In this document: positions 1-9,705 of the stretch, in pieces | Layout: the number at the start of each line of letters is the position of its first letter | Position numbering within the stretch: the stretch's first letter is position 1 | Source: Vibrio tasmaniensis | Lineage (GTDB): Bacteria; Pseudomonadota; Gammaproteobacteria; Enterobacterales; Vibrionaceae | Assembly: GCF_024347635.1 (NCBI RefSeq) | Contig: NZ_AP025510.1 | Span: forward strand, 620,001-684,000 | DNA length: 64,000 nucleotides | Direction: 5' to 3' | Translations under genes and position numbers: made by a program | Notes under the pieces: generated by a model | Told to the model about the DNA's origin: nothing | Seen by the model: only the letters and a program-made list of their open reading frames with translations | Database searches by the model: none

Positions 1-1788
1 CAAGTGGAATCACAACTTGGGCAACTTGTCAGTGATATTGACGTGTGTCCGTTGTATGGCCAATTGAGCTTTGAACAGCAGCAGAGAGCGATCGCGCCAT
101 CGGTGAAAGGGCGTCGAAAAGTGGTATTGGCCACTAACATTGCCGAAACCTCTTTGACGATTGAAGGCATTCGCTTGGTTGTAGATTCAGGGTTAGAACG
201 AGTTGCAAAGTTTGATTTGAAAACGGGCATTACCAAGCTTGAACAAGTAAAAATTTCGCAGTCTTCCGCTGAGCAAAGATCGGGTCGTGCAGGGCGAATC
301 GAAGAGGGCTTGTGTGTTCGTTTGTACAGCGAAACACAGTTGATACAGCAACCTGCTGTGCCAGAACCTGAGATTCTTCATTCTGATTTGTCTTCGTTGG
401 TGTCTGAATTGACACAATGGGGAGCCGCAAGTGCTGATGAATTGCAGTGGTTAGACATTCCACCGAAAGCTTCAACAGAACAAGCTAAGCAACTCTTACA
501 AAACCTGGAACTGTTAGACGCTAATGGGCAGTTCACTTCGCTCGGTAAGCAAGCCCAGCACCTAGGCATTGAGCCGCGTATCGCTAGTATGCTGATCAAA
601 GCTCAGCAAAACAGTCCAGCCTTGTTGAATGTCGCGATTGTCGCTGCCGCTTTACTCGAAGAGCCGGAACGCAATGTGACGGATATTCAGCACTCTTTGC
701 ATCGACTTAAGCAAAGAAAACATTCGAAAAATAGCGTGGTGATGCAGCGAGCGAAGAGTCTCGCCAGCAAACTCAAACATCACTTAGATTTGTCACAAGT
801 TGACGAATCATTGCTACCATTAGTGCTTTGTTTTGCATTCCCAGACCGAATTGCACAAGCGAGAAGTGCGAGCAGCAGTGCTTTTCTTCTGGCGAATGGT
901 CACGGTGCTGAAGTTCGTGATGATGATCCATTGGCGAATAATGACTATATCGTCGTGATTGATTTGATGCGCAGCACAGGGCGAGCCAGTCAAGTTTTCT
1001 TAGCTACTGCGGTTGATATTGCGCAGCTAGAGGTTGAATTTCCAAAACTGTTTGCGTGTTCCGATTACGCCGATTGGGATGAGAAACGTGGTCGCTTAGT
1101 GGCAGAGCAGCGAGTGTCTTTGGGGAAGTTGATTATCAGCACCAAAGCTTTACCAGAACCCGATGCGAATCAGGCGAGCCAAGCGCTACTCAATTATATC
1201 GCTCGCTGCGGACTGGAGCGCTTACATTGGACGTCTTCAGCTAAACAGCTCGTTGAGCGTGTACGCTGCGCACAGCTTTGGATGCCAGAGCATGATTGGC
1301 CAGCGATGGATGATGCGAGTTTGATTGAACATCTTGATGAGTGGCTATCACCCTATCTGAATGGCATTAAGTCAGCCAAAGGGCTGTCGAATGTATCGAT
1401 TGAACAAGCATTGTCGGCTTATCTTGGCTGGCCTCTGAATCAAGAAATAGATCAATGGCTACCGACTAATTACCTGATGCCAACGGGCAGTAAGAAGTCG
1501 ATTCGATACCAATATCAATCTGAGCCAATGATCTCTGTTCGAATGCAGGAAGTCTTTGGTGAGCAAGATTCACCCTTGATTGCCCAAGGGCGTAAAAAGG
1601 TGGTGCTTGAGTTGCTTTCTCCTGCGCAACGACCACTGCAAATTACTCAGGATTTAGCCGGCTTTTGGGCTGGCGCGTACAAAGAAGTACAAAAAGAGAT
1701 GAAAGGCCGTTACCCAAAACATCCTTGGCCGGATGACCCTGCTAATCATGTAGCAACCACTAAAACTAAACGACAGTTGAACCGATGA
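1..1788 (+). CDS. hrpB: ATP-dependent RNA helicase HrpB, 3' part
   Basis: The gene is open at the left edge; about 595 C-terminal residues are present out of roughly 810–830 usual for the family. Visible are helicase-superfamily 2 motifs of the second RecA domain: ATNIAETSLTIEG near residue 44 and QRSGRAGR near residue 90. The HA2/ratchet region follows, then the long HrpB-specific C-terminal domain. Walker A and the DEAH box lie outside the window. HrpB is a DEAH/RHA-type helicase of unknown physiological substrate; in Vibrio it commonly precedes mrcB. Its stop overlaps the mrcB start by four bases (ATGA arrangement), so the two are probably co-translated. Identification is firm; the exact 5' end cannot be given. 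Confidence 0.93.
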   Translation, partial: QVESQLGQLVSDIDVCPLYGQLSFEQQQRAIAPSVKGRRKVVLATNIAETSLTIEGIRLVVDSGLERVAKFDLKTGITKLEQVKISQSSAEQRSGRAGRIEEGLCVRLYSETQLIQQPAVPEPEILHSDLSSLVSELTQWGAASADELQWLDIPPKASTEQAKQLLQNLELLDANGQFTSLGKQAQHLGIEPRIASMLIKAQQNSPALLNVAIVAAALLEEPERNVTDIQHSLHRLKQRKHSKNSVVMQRAKSLASKLKHHLDLSQVDESLLPLVLCFAFPDRIAQARSASSSAFLLANGHGAEVRDDDPLANNDYIVVIDLMRSTGRASQVFLATAVDIAQLEVEFPKLFACSDYADWDEKRGRLVAEQRVSLGKLIISTKALPEPDANQASQALLNYIARCGLERLHWTSSAKQLVERVRCAQLWMPEHDWPAMDDASLIEHLDEWLSPYLNGIKSAKGLSNVSIEQALSAYLGWPLNQEIDQWLPTNYLMPTGSKKSIRYQYQSEPMISVRMQEVFGEQDSPLIAQGRKKVVLELLSPAQRPLQITQDLAGFWAGAYKEVQKEMKGRYPKHPWPDDPANHVATTKTKRQLNR

Positions 1789-4184
1789 TGACCAAAATGT
1801 TAACGCCAAAAAAGGCACCACCTAAAAAAGCGCCAGCAAAGAAGTCACCAGCGACCAAAGGCAAGCCTAGAAAGCCAAGAGCAGCAGCGAAAAAGACTAA
1901 ACCTAAGGCTAAACCGTCTGGCAAGAGAGGTTGGTTGAAGATTCTGTGGGGCATTTCTTGGAAAGCTGGCTTAGCACTTGCCGCATTGCTGTTGTTCGTC
2001 GGTATTTATCTGGATTCAGTGGTTAAGCAGCGTTTTGAAGGTCAGCTTTTTGATCTGCCAACCGTTGTTTATGCTCGTGTGTTGGATCTGTCTCCGGGTA
2101 CTGCTGTTAGTTTGGTGCAAGTCAAAAATGAATTGGATGTGCTGAATTACCGCAAGGTGAATTCTCCTCGTCACCCAGGTGAGTACTCTTCTTCTTCAAC
2201 CAAGATTGAAATGATTCGTCGTCCGTTCGAGTTTGTCGACGGGCCGGAAGCGGATCGTCATGTGATGCTGCATTTCAACGGTAACGAGTTAACTCGTATA
2301 CAGTCGCTAGAGAAGAAAGGCGACATGGGCTATCTACGTGTTGAACCGAAAATGCTGGGTATGCTTGAAAAAAGTAACGATGAGCAACGATTGTTCTTAA
2401 AACGTAATCAGTTCCCAGAAGTGATGGTTGATGCTTTATTAGCAACTGAAGACCGAAGCTTCTATCAACACGATGGGGTATCGCCATTAGCAATCGCTCG
2501 TGCAATGGTCGTTAACGTCAAAGCTGGGCGAACGGTACAGGGCGGTAGCACGCTGACACAACAGTTGGCAAAAAACCTATTCCTGTCCAGTGAGCGTACA
2601 TTGTGGCGTAAGGTTCGTGAAGCCTACATTGCGCTTATCTTGGACCATCGTTACAGCAAAGACCGTATTCTAGAGGCTTACTTAAACGAGGTTTACCTTG
2701 GACAAAATGGTGGGCAAGCGATTCATGGCTTCGGTTTAGCGTCTCGTTTGTATTTCGGTCAACCAATTCAAGAGCTCCGTATCGATCAGCTAGCACTGCT
2801 GGTGGGTATGGTGAAAGGGCCTTCGTATTACAATCCGGTTCGTTATCCTGAGCGTGCTAAGACTCGACGCGATTTGGTTCTTCGCTTATTGATGCAACAA
2901 GATATCTTGACTCCGCGACAATACGAAGAAGCGGCGAGTCGTGATTTGGATATTCAAGACAACCCACGTATTGCTAGCCGTCAGCCAGCTTACTTCCAGC
3001 AAGTAAACATTGAGCTTAAGAAGTATGTCGGCGATCGATTTGAAGCGAAAAAAGGGATTCGAGTCTTTACCTCTCTGGATCCAGTTTCTCAAGATAAGCT
3101 AGAGAAGTCGATTGCTCGTAAGGTGCCTGAACTGTCAAAAACGGCAGGTAACAAGTTGGAAGCCGCGGCGATTGCTGTCGATAGAAATACCGGAGAAATC
3201 CGAGCAATGGTCGGCGGTAAACGCACCGGTTACGATGGCTTTAACCGTGCTTTGAACGCGAGTCGCCCTATTGGTTCTTTGGTTAAGCCAGCAATCTACT
3301 TGACCGCATTAGAGCAACCCCAGAAGTACACGTTGGCGACAACATTGAAGGACACGCCACTGAGCTTGAAAGGCAGTAAGGGCAGCGTATGGAGCCCAAG
3401 AAACTTCGACCGTAAGTTCCGTGGCGATGTACCCTTGTATGTTGCGCTTTCTAAGTCTTACAACGTACCAACGGTTCGTTTGGGGATGCAGTTAGGCATT
3501 GATAGCGTTTCAAATACCATTGGAAAACTGGGTGTCGATAAAAACGAAATTCGCCCAGTGCCATCGATGTTTTTGGGTTCATTTTCACTGACCCCATTCC
3601 AAGTTGCTCAGATGTACCAAACCATTACCAACTCTGGCCGCATCGCACCTTTGTCTGCGCTTCGTTCGGTTGTTGATAATGATGGTGAGGTTCTGTATCA
3701 GTCTATCCCTCGTGTATCACAAAGCGTTGACCAGCAAGCTGCTTGGTTAACAACGTATGCCATGAAGCGTGGTGTATCAGAAGGTACAGGTCGTTTCTTA
3801 CAAGGTCAGTTTGCATGGGCGGGATTAGCCGGTAAAACGGGTACCAGTAATGACAGCCGTGACAGTTGGTTTGTGGGTGTTGATGGTCGTGAAGTTACGA
3901 CGATTTGGTTAGGCCGAGATGACAATAAACCGACTAAACTAACCGGTTCTAGTGGTGCGTTGCGTGTTTATGCCGATTACCTGAAACAAAGAACCCCTGA
4001 ACAGCTATTACTGCCTTGGCCAACAGGAATTGCGACCGCTAGCTTTACTCGAACTTCTGAAGGGGCGTTAGAGTTTGACTGTGATGGTACTGTAAAATTG
4101 CCGGTCTGGGATGAAAGTGGCAGCATTAAAAATGGCTGTGAAAGTCAACCAAAACAGTGGCTAAAGAAGCTTTTTCAGTGGTAA
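1785..4184 (+). CDS. mrcB: Penicillin-binding protein 1B (bifunctional transglycosylase/transpeptidase)
   Basis: Class A PBP that polymerises and cross-links peptidoglycan at the outer face of the inner membrane. The 799-residue product has a very basic Lys/Pro/Ala-rich cytoplasmic tail (residues about 7–49), one membrane anchor (about 54–76), and a UB2H-like linker. The GT51 glycosyltransferase domain follows, with catalytic Glu222 in ATEDRSFY and the GGSTLTQQ motif. The transpeptidase domain has SxxK at Ser497–Lys500 (SLVK), SKSYN and KTGTS near residue 700. Two adjacent ATG codons (1785, 1788) could start translation; both overlap the hrpB end. The 38-base gap to the patatin gene leaves open whether that gene is co-transcribed. 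The tail is longer and more repetitive than I would expect for E. coli PBP1B. Confidence 0.95.
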   Translation: MMTKMLTPKKAPPKKAPAKKSPATKGKPRKPRAAAKKTKPKAKPSGKRGWLKILWGISWKAGLALAALLLFVGIYLDSVVKQRFEGQLFDLPTVVYARVLDLSPGTAVSLVQVKNELDVLNYRKVNSPRHPGEYSSSSTKIEMIRRPFEFVDGPEADRHVMLHFNGNELTRIQSLEKKGDMGYLRVEPKMLGMLEKSNDEQRLFLKRNQFPEVMVDALLATEDRSFYQHDGVSPLAIARAMVVNVKAGRTVQGGSTLTQQLAKNLFLSSERTLWRKVREAYIALILDHRYSKDRILEAYLNEVYLGQNGGQAIHGFGLASRLYFGQPIQELRIDQLALLVGMVKGPSYYNPVRYPERAKTRRDLVLRLLMQQDILTPRQYEEAASRDLDIQDNPRIASRQPAYFQQVNIELKKYVGDRFEAKKGIRVFTSLDPVSQDKLEKSIARKVPELSKTAGNKLEAAAIAVDRNTGEIRAMVGGKRTGYDGFNRALNASRPIGSLVKPAIYLTALEQPQKYTLATTLKDTPLSLKGSKGSVWSPRNFDRKFRGDVPLYVALSKSYNVPTVRLGMQLGIDSVSNTIGKLGVDKNEIRPVPSMFLGSFSLTPFQVAQMYQTITNSGRIAPLSALRSVVDNDGEVLYQSIPRVSQSVDQQAAWLTTYAMKRGVSEGTGRFLQGQFAWAGLAGKTGTSNDSRDSWFVGVDGREVTTIWLGRDDNKPTKLTGSSGALRVYADYLKQRTPEQLLLPWPTGIATASFTRTSEGALEFDCDGTVKLPVWDESGSIKNGCESQPKQWLKKLFQW

Positions 4185-4222
4185 AGTCATAACAGAAAAG
4201 AATGACAAGGATAGTTTAGATA

Positions 4223-6562
4223 ATGATTTCTCGTTGGTTAGTGAGTAGCTTGGGTATTGTCGGTACTGTGATCAGTTTTCAACTGTTTGCCGCTACTGCT
4301 GCACAGGTTGATTCATCAGAACATGTTGAACTTAAAGAAGCTCATAAAAGGCCAACCGTTGCTGTCGTTCTCGCTGGTGGTGGCGCTAAAGGTGCTGCCC
4401 ACATCGGTGTACTAAAAGCCTTGGAAGAGATGCAAATTCCGGTTGATTACATTACCGGTACCAGCATGGGTGCATACGTTGGTGGTCTTTATGCGACAGG
4501 GATGAGCGCTGATGAGATCGAGAGCTTTATTTATACGGTTGATTGGAATCGCGGCTATCGTGATCGTGTTAACCGTAGTGATCGACGTGTGCGAGACAAA
4601 GAATATGAAGACCGTTATCAACTGAATACCGATCTCGGTTTAGGTTGGGGTGAAATCAAAGCTAGAAAAGGTGTGGTTCAAGGCCAGAATATGCTGCGTA
4701 TTCTGCGCGAGACCACAGGTAACCTCTCTCCACTCGACTCTTTTGACCACCTTGCTATTCCCTACCGTTCAGTAGCAACTGACATTATCGATCTTGAAGA
4801 AGTCGTGATCGATCATGGTCACCTTGTTGATGCGATGATGGCGAGTATGTCAGTACCTGGAGCACTTCCTCCTTATGAAGTTGATGGGCGAATGTTGGTC
4901 GATGGTGGTGTCACCAATAACATGCCGGTTGATGTTGCTCGAGCAATGGGGGCTGACATAGTTATTGCGATTGATATCAGCACTAACTACAAAAGCAAAG
5001 AAGACTTCACAAACTTTTTAGCCGCAGCAGACCAACTCTCTAATTACCTTGTTCAACGTAGTACTCAAGAGCAAGCCGCGACGTTAACAGACGATGATTT
5101 TTTCCTACGCCCTGATGTTGGGCTAATGGAGACCACAGAGTTCGACAAAATGCCGACGGCTTACCACGCTGGATACGAAGCAACAAGGCAGCATACAGAT
5201 CAGCTTTCCAAGTTGGCGCTGTCTAACGCAGACTACCAAAAGTATATTGATCATAAACAGCAAGCTAGAAAACAACTGATACACGGTGATAAGACTATCG
5301 TTGATAGAGTTGTTATCAATAACAATACCCATTACTCAGATAAGTTGATCGAAAATCGCTTAAACCTCGATGCAGGCCAGGTTATTAAAACCAGTGAAAT
5401 CGAATCTAAAGTGAAAGATCTCTATGCTTTAGATCGGTTTGAGTTGGTGACTTATGAATTTGAAAATGTTGATGGCGAGGATCAACTACTGGTCGATGTG
5501 AACGAAAAATCTTGGGGTCCCAATTATCTCAATTTTCGATTCTTTCTTGAAGATGACTTCTCGACTACCAGCCAGTATTCACTTGGTGTCTCTGCCAATT
5601 TTACCGATATTAATAAACATGGTGCAGAGCTAAGAACTAATCTCGAGATGGGAACGGACAAACGAATTGAGGCGGAACTCTTCTCGCCATTCTTTTCTAG
5701 TCAAAAGTTGTTCACCTCTGCCTCCATTGTTTACAGCAACCAGAATAGAAATTTGCCCGCCGGAATCGGAGAGATTGGAGAGCCAACACTGGATGTAACC
5801 AAAGACTTTTTGCCGATGTCTTACCAAGAATACCAGAGTGAATTTGCATTGGGCTACCAACCTACATTGTGGCAAGAGTTGAAATTTGGTGCGCGTTATA
5901 CCGATGGGGATATTGAGGTGGCATCGTTACCTTCACTAGGGAGCGCTGGCTATAAACGCATTGGTGCCTTTGCCAGTTATCGATTGGATACACTAGATAA
6001 TTTTAGCTTGCCAACGGAAGGGTATTTTGTCGATTTAGAGTATCTTATCTCTCATGATGATTTCGATAATGATAGCTCTAGTGGTGGTTCAGATTTTTCT
6101 TCTGAGAGTGATACAGTCTTTGAACTTTCGGCTAATTTCATGGCTGCACAAAGTATTGAGAAGCATACTTTAGTCGCAAAGGTTGATTATGGCATTGTAG
6201 AAAGTAAAAACTCAGTCTTTCCGATTGATCCGAAAGAGCTCGGAGGGTTCCTTAATCTATCCGGTATTCCAAGAAATAGTTTGATCGGTCAGAACTTAGC
6301 TTACACCAGTTTGATCTACCGTTATAAGTGGTTTGAAAATGACTTCGGCCTCTTTGAATCACCGTTCTACGTGGGCGCCTCTATTGAACATGGTGGTGTT
6401 TGGTCGAACAATGACTTAAAACTGGATGAAGCACCAATGTATACTGCAGGTTCTGTTTTTGCGGGTGTCGACTCACCCATCGGGCCGATCATATTAGCTT
6501 ATGGCCGAACCGAAGATAATTTTGATTCGGTGTATCTGATTGTCGGTACTTCCTACAAATAA
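4223..6562 (+). CDS. Patatin-like phospholipase with outer-membrane barrel (type Vd autotransporter-like)
   Basis: The 779-residue protein starts with a signal peptide (about residues 1–27). A patatin domain follows with the oxyanion motif GGGAKG (52–57), nucleophile Ser81 in GTSMG and catalytic Asp227 in DGG, so the Ser–Asp dyad is intact. A POTRA-like stretch (about 345–430) and a beta-strand-rich C-terminal region like the Omp85/surface-antigen barrel complete it. This order is that of Pseudomonas PlpD, the type Vd secretion prototype: a lipase exported through its own barrel. Role here is therefore probably phospholipase A activity at the cell surface; the natural substrate is unknown. 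It lies 38 bases after mrcB. A plain RssA-type cytoplasmic patatin is excluded by the signal peptide and barrel. Confidence 0.87.
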   Translation: MISRWLVSSLGIVGTVISFQLFAATAAQVDSSEHVELKEAHKRPTVAVVLAGGGAKGAAHIGVLKALEEMQIPVDYITGTSMGAYVGGLYATGMSADEIESFIYTVDWNRGYRDRVNRSDRRVRDKEYEDRYQLNTDLGLGWGEIKARKGVVQGQNMLRILRETTGNLSPLDSFDHLAIPYRSVATDIIDLEEVVIDHGHLVDAMMASMSVPGALPPYEVDGRMLVDGGVTNNMPVDVARAMGADIVIAIDISTNYKSKEDFTNFLAAADQLSNYLVQRSTQEQAATLTDDDFFLRPDVGLMETTEFDKMPTAYHAGYEATRQHTDQLSKLALSNADYQKYIDHKQQARKQLIHGDKTIVDRVVINNNTHYSDKLIENRLNLDAGQVIKTSEIESKVKDLYALDRFELVTYEFENVDGEDQLLVDVNEKSWGPNYLNFRFFLEDDFSTTSQYSLGVSANFTDINKHGAELRTNLEMGTDKRIEAELFSPFFSSQKLFTSASIVYSNQNRNLPAGIGEIGEPTLDVTKDFLPMSYQEYQSEFALGYQPTLWQELKFGARYTDGDIEVASLPSLGSAGYKRIGAFASYRLDTLDNFSLPTEGYFVDLEYLISHDDFDNDSSSGGSDFSSESDTVFELSANFMAAQSIEKHTLVAKVDYGIVESKNSVFPIDPKELGGFLNLSGIPRNSLIGQNLAYTSLIYRYKWFENDFGLFESPFYVGASIEHGGVWSNNDLKLDEAPMYTAGSVFAGVDSPIGPIILAYGRTEDNFDSVYLIVGTSYK

Positions 6563-6674
6563 TCATGCGTAGAGTCACCGTTTAACTGCGTAAATAGGCA
6601 AAAATAGTGGGACTTTCGTCTTAACTTGCTATGTTGGTCAAAATGATAAGATTTTAATTTAACGTTAAATTTGC

Positions 6675-6680
6675 TATTCT
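6675..6680 (+). promoter_or_regulatory. Candidate extended -10 promoter for acnB
   Basis: TGCTATTCT (TG-N-TATTCT) lies about 155 bases before the acnB start and downstream of an AT-rich stretch with no good -35. Placement is plausible for a sigma-70 extended -10 promoter giving a leader of roughly 150 bases. Sequence inference only. Confidence 0.3.
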
Positions 6681-6768
6681 ACCGCCCACAGTTTGGCCTC
6701 TAAGACGCCGCTCATCAATACAAATTGAATGACAAAAATGGCAATGGAGAGCCAAGTTTCCAAGGATG

Positions 6769-6812
6769 TTCACTTCTTTATTTTACTAACAATTATGAAG
6801 GTAAGAAGTGAA
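6769..6812 (+). other. Inverted repeat in acnB leader
   Basis: TTCACTTCT (6769–6777) and AGAAGTGAA (6804–6812) are perfectly complementary 9-base arms around a 26-base loop, ending 22 bases before the acnB GTG. The upstream in-frame GTG at 6808 sits inside the right arm, which argues against its use as the start. AcnB mRNA is known in E. coli to be controlled post-transcriptionally (apo-AcnB, RyhB), so a leader structure here is reasonable, but no function is shown. Confidence 0.5.
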
Positions 6813-6834
6813 CCGCAATGAGAGGAAAAAAGTC

Positions 6835-9423
6835 GTGCTTGAAGCCTACCGTAAACACGTCGAAGAACGTGCTGCCGAGGGAGTTGTCCCAAGACCACTA
6901 GATGCTGAGCAAGTCGCTGGCCTAGTTGAACTTCTGAAGAATCCACCTCAAGGTGAAGAAGAAATCATTCTTGACCTACTAGAAAACCGCATTCCACCGG
7001 GTGTCGATGAAGCTGCTTACGTAAAAGCGGGCTTTCTTACGGCTATCACTAAAGGTGAAGTGACTTCTCCACTAGTAAGCAAAGCAAAAGCTGCACAACT
7101 GCTTGGTACTATGCAAGGTGGTTACAACATCGAGTCTCTAGTGTCTCTGCTAGACGATGCTGAGCTTGCTCCAATTGCAGTTAAAGCCCTGTCTCATACT
7201 CTACTGATGTTCGATGCGTTTTACGATGTAGAAGATAAAGCGAAAGCAGGTAATGCTTCAGCACAACAAGTACTTCAATCTTGGGCTGATGCTGAATGGT
7301 TTACAGCGAAAAACAAAGTAGCGGAAAAGATCACCGTTAAAGTATTTAAAGTTACCGGTGAAACTAACACTGATGACTTATCACCAGCACCTGATGCTTG
7401 GTCACGTCCTGATATCCCAGTGCACGCGAAAGCGATGCTGAAGATGGAACGTGATGGCATTACTCCTGATGAACAGGGTAGCGTTGGTCCAATCAATCAA
7501 ATTGAAGAAATGCAAAAAGACGGCATTCCACTGGCTTACGTTGGTGATGTTGTTGGTACAGGTTCTTCACGTAAATCGGCAACAAACTCAGTACTTTGGT
7601 TCATGGGTGAAGATATCCCATTCGTACCAAACAAGCGTACTGGCGGTGTTTGTCTTGGTGGTAAAATTGCACCGATCTTCTACAACACAATGGAAGATTC
7701 AGGCGCACTACCCATTGAACTGAACGTACAAGACATGAACATGGGCGATGTCATTGATATCTACCCGTACGAAGGTGTTGTTCACAAGAACGGTTCTGTG
7801 ATTTCAAACTTTGAGCTAAGCAAAGTACTTCTTGATGAAGTGCGTGCTGGTGGCCGTATTCCACTGATCATTGGTCGTGGCCTAACTGGTCGTGCTCGTG
7901 ATGCCCTAGGCCTAGCTGAAACCGATCTGTTTGCTAAACCAATCGATCCTTCTGCTTCTGATAAAGGCTACACGTTAGCTCAGAAGATGGTAGGTAAAGC
8001 GTGTGGCGTTGAAGGTGTACGTGCTGGTCAGTACTGCGAACCTAAAATGACAACGGTAGGATCTCAAGATACTACGGGTCCTATGACGCGTGATGAACTT
8101 AAAGATCTGGCGTGTCTTGGTTTCTCAGCAGACCTTGTAATGCAGTCTTTCTGTCACACATCGGCATACCCGAAACCAGTTGATGTAAACACTCACCATA
8201 CACTGCCTGATTTCATCATGAACCGTGCAGGTGTTTCACTTCGCCCGGGTGATGGTGTTATTCACTCTTGGTTAAACCGTATGCTTCTTCCTGATACCGT
8301 AGGTACAGGCGGTGACTCACATACTCGTTTCCCTCTAGGTATTTCATTCCCTGCGGGTTCTGGCTTAGTCGCATTTGCGGCGGCAACAGGCGTTATGCCT
8401 CTTGATATGCCTGAATCTATCTTGGTTCGCTTTAAAGGCGAAATGCAACCGGGTATCACACTACGTGACCTAGTACATGCCATTCCGCTTTACGGCATCA
8501 AGCAAGGTCTACTAACGGTAGAGAAAGCAGGAAAGATCAATGAGTTCTCTGGTCGTGTACTAGAAATTGAAGGTGTTGAACACCTATCTGTTGAGCAAGC
8601 ATTTGAGCTTTCTGATGCATCAGCTGAACGTTCGGCTGCAGGTTGTACTGTTAAGCTCTCTCAAGAGTCTATTGATGAGTACCTGAACTCGAATATCGTT
8701 ATGCTTAAGTGGATGATTGCTGAAGGTTACGGTGATGTTCGTACGATTGAGCGTCGTATTACGGCAATGGAAGAGTGGGTAGCGAACCCTGAGTTGCTGT
8801 CTGCTGATTCAGATGCGGAATACGCGCACGTTATCGAGATCGACCTTGCTGACATCGATCAGCCAATCCTATGTGCACCAAACGATCCAGATGATGCTCG
8901 TCTTCTTTCTGATGTTCAAGGCACTGAGATTCAAGAAGTGTTCATCGGCTCTTGTATGACCAACATCGGTCACTTCCGAGCTGCAGGTAAGATGCTAGAA
9001 GAGTTTAATGGCTCTTTAAATACTCGCCTATGGGTTGCTCCGCCAACTAAGATGGATAAAGACCAACTGACAGAAGAAGGCTACTACGGCATCTTCGGTC
9101 GTGCTGGGGTTCGTATTGAAACTCCGGGTTGTTCATTATGTATGGGTAACCAAGCTCGTGTTGCTGATGCTTCGACGGTTATGTCTACGTCTACTCGTAA
9201 CTTCCCGAACCGTTTAGGTAATGGAGCGAACGTTTATCTAGCTTCTGCTGAACTTTCTGCTGTTGGTGCGATTCTAGGTCGTATCCCAACGAAAGAAGAG
9301 TACTTAGAGTACGCTGAGAAGATTAATGCAACGGCTGCTGATACATACCGTTACCTGAACTTCCATAAAATGGGTCAGTACACGGAAAAAGCAGACACAG
9401 TTATCTTCCAAGAACCAGCTTAG
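6835..9423 (+). CDS. acnB: Bifunctional aconitate hydratase 2 / 2-methylisocitrate dehydratase
   Basis: TCA-cycle aconitase B, interconverting citrate and isocitrate with a [4Fe-4S] cluster in the cytoplasm; the family also dehydrates 2-methylcitrate derivatives. The protein is nearly collinear with E. coli AcnB: N-terminal HEAT-like domain, swivelling domain, then the catalytic domains with the cluster cysteines in GSCMTN and CSLCMGN. I chose the GTG at 6835, which gives 862 residues beginning [14 protein letters not shown]. That matches the family N terminus and has an AGAGGA ribosome binding site eight to ten bases upstream. An in-frame GTG at 6808 would add nine residues not expected in the family and lies in a hairpin arm. 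The gene is monocistronic, ending at an ERIC-like repeat and a terminator. Confidence 0.96.
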   Translation: MLEAYRKHVEERAAEGVVPRPLDAEQVAGLVELLKNPPQGEEEIILDLLENRIPPGVDEAAYVKAGFLTAITKGEVTSPLVSKAKAAQLLGTMQGGYNIESLVSLLDDAELAPIAVKALSHTLLMFDAFYDVEDKAKAGNASAQQVLQSWADAEWFTAKNKVAEKITVKVFKVTGETNTDDLSPAPDAWSRPDIPVHAKAMLKMERDGITPDEQGSVGPINQIEEMQKDGIPLAYVGDVVGTGSSRKSATNSVLWFMGEDIPFVPNKRTGGVCLGGKIAPIFYNTMEDSGALPIELNVQDMNMGDVIDIYPYEGVVHKNGSVISNFELSKVLLDEVRAGGRIPLIIGRGLTGRARDALGLAETDLFAKPIDPSASDKGYTLAQKMVGKACGVEGVRAGQYCEPKMTTVGSQDTTGPMTRDELKDLACLGFSADLVMQSFCHTSAYPKPVDVNTHHTLPDFIMNRAGVSLRPGDGVIHSWLNRMLLPDTVGTGGDSHTRFPLGISFPAGSGLVAFAAATGVMPLDMPESILVRFKGEMQPGITLRDLVHAIPLYGIKQGLLTVEKAGKINEFSGRVLEIEGVEHLSVEQAFELSDASAERSAAGCTVKLSQESIDEYLNSNIVMLKWMIAEGYGDVRTIERRITAMEEWVANPELLSADSDAEYAHVIEIDLADIDQPILCAPNDPDDARLLSDVQGTEIQEVFIGSCMTNIGHFRAAGKMLEEFNGSLNTRLWVAPPTKMDKDQLTEEGYYGIFGRAGVRIETPGCSLCMGNQARVADASTVMSTSTRNFPNRLGNGANVYLASAELSAVGAILGRIPTKEEYLEYAEKINATAADTYRYLNFHKMGQYTEKADTVIFQEPA

Positions 9424-9564
9424 TTCCTCGTTATATTTGTAGCTGCAGCGTTGTTGACTGCGTAAGTCCACCGGAGCGCCGGCCGCCCTAGTCACATAGA
9501 GCTTCTATGCTCATAGGGATGAACGTACTTGTCGCCTAGCTGCAACTCCAACTATTTAGAGGAA
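9424..9564. repeat. ERIC-like intergenic repeat, with a small central insertion
   Basis: The block resembles the ERIC/IRU consensus read in its reverse orientation. It has an AGCTGCAGCGTTG…GACTGCG end, a central CCCTAGTCAC…GCTCATAGGGAT palindrome, then CTTGTCGCC and TGCAACTCCAAC…TTTAGAG. Both outer ends are complementary as in ERIC, and the central inverted repeat (CCCTA/TAGGG) is conserved. About a dozen extra bases (in the CACCGGAGCGCCGGCC stretch) sit where the consensus has a short spacer; this insert is itself palindromic (CCGG…CCGG). ERICs are known in Vibrionaceae. Recognised from memory of the consensus, not from an alignment. Confidence 0.65.
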
Positions 9565-9577
9565 CCCAAATGATAGA

Positions 9578-9603
9578 GCGTCTACTTCGGTAGGCGTTTT
9601 TTT
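9578..9603 (+). terminator. Intrinsic terminator after acnB / ERIC
   Basis: GCGTCTAC–TTCG–GTAGGCGT stem-loop with a UUCG tetraloop followed by a run of seven T. Stem has two G·U pairs. It would end acnB transcripts that read through the ERIC element. Confidence 0.8.
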
Positions 9604-9705
9604 ATGTCTGAATGTTAGTTTACGAGCGACTCGATCTCTTGATGACTTCGCTATATACTCTCGCCTCATTTTTTACCCTATCTGTCATTAGTGCGCGGAG
9701 CCTCT

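Noticed and set aside
1766..1954. Antisense frame over the hrpB/mrcB junction, Gly/Ala/Phe rich
   Set aside because: It is the complement of the Lys/Ala/Pro-rich PBP1B tail and needs no gene to explain it.
6808..6834. Upstream GTG start for acnB
   Set aside because: It adds nine residues not expected in the family, lies in a hairpin arm and lacks a well-placed ribosome binding site.
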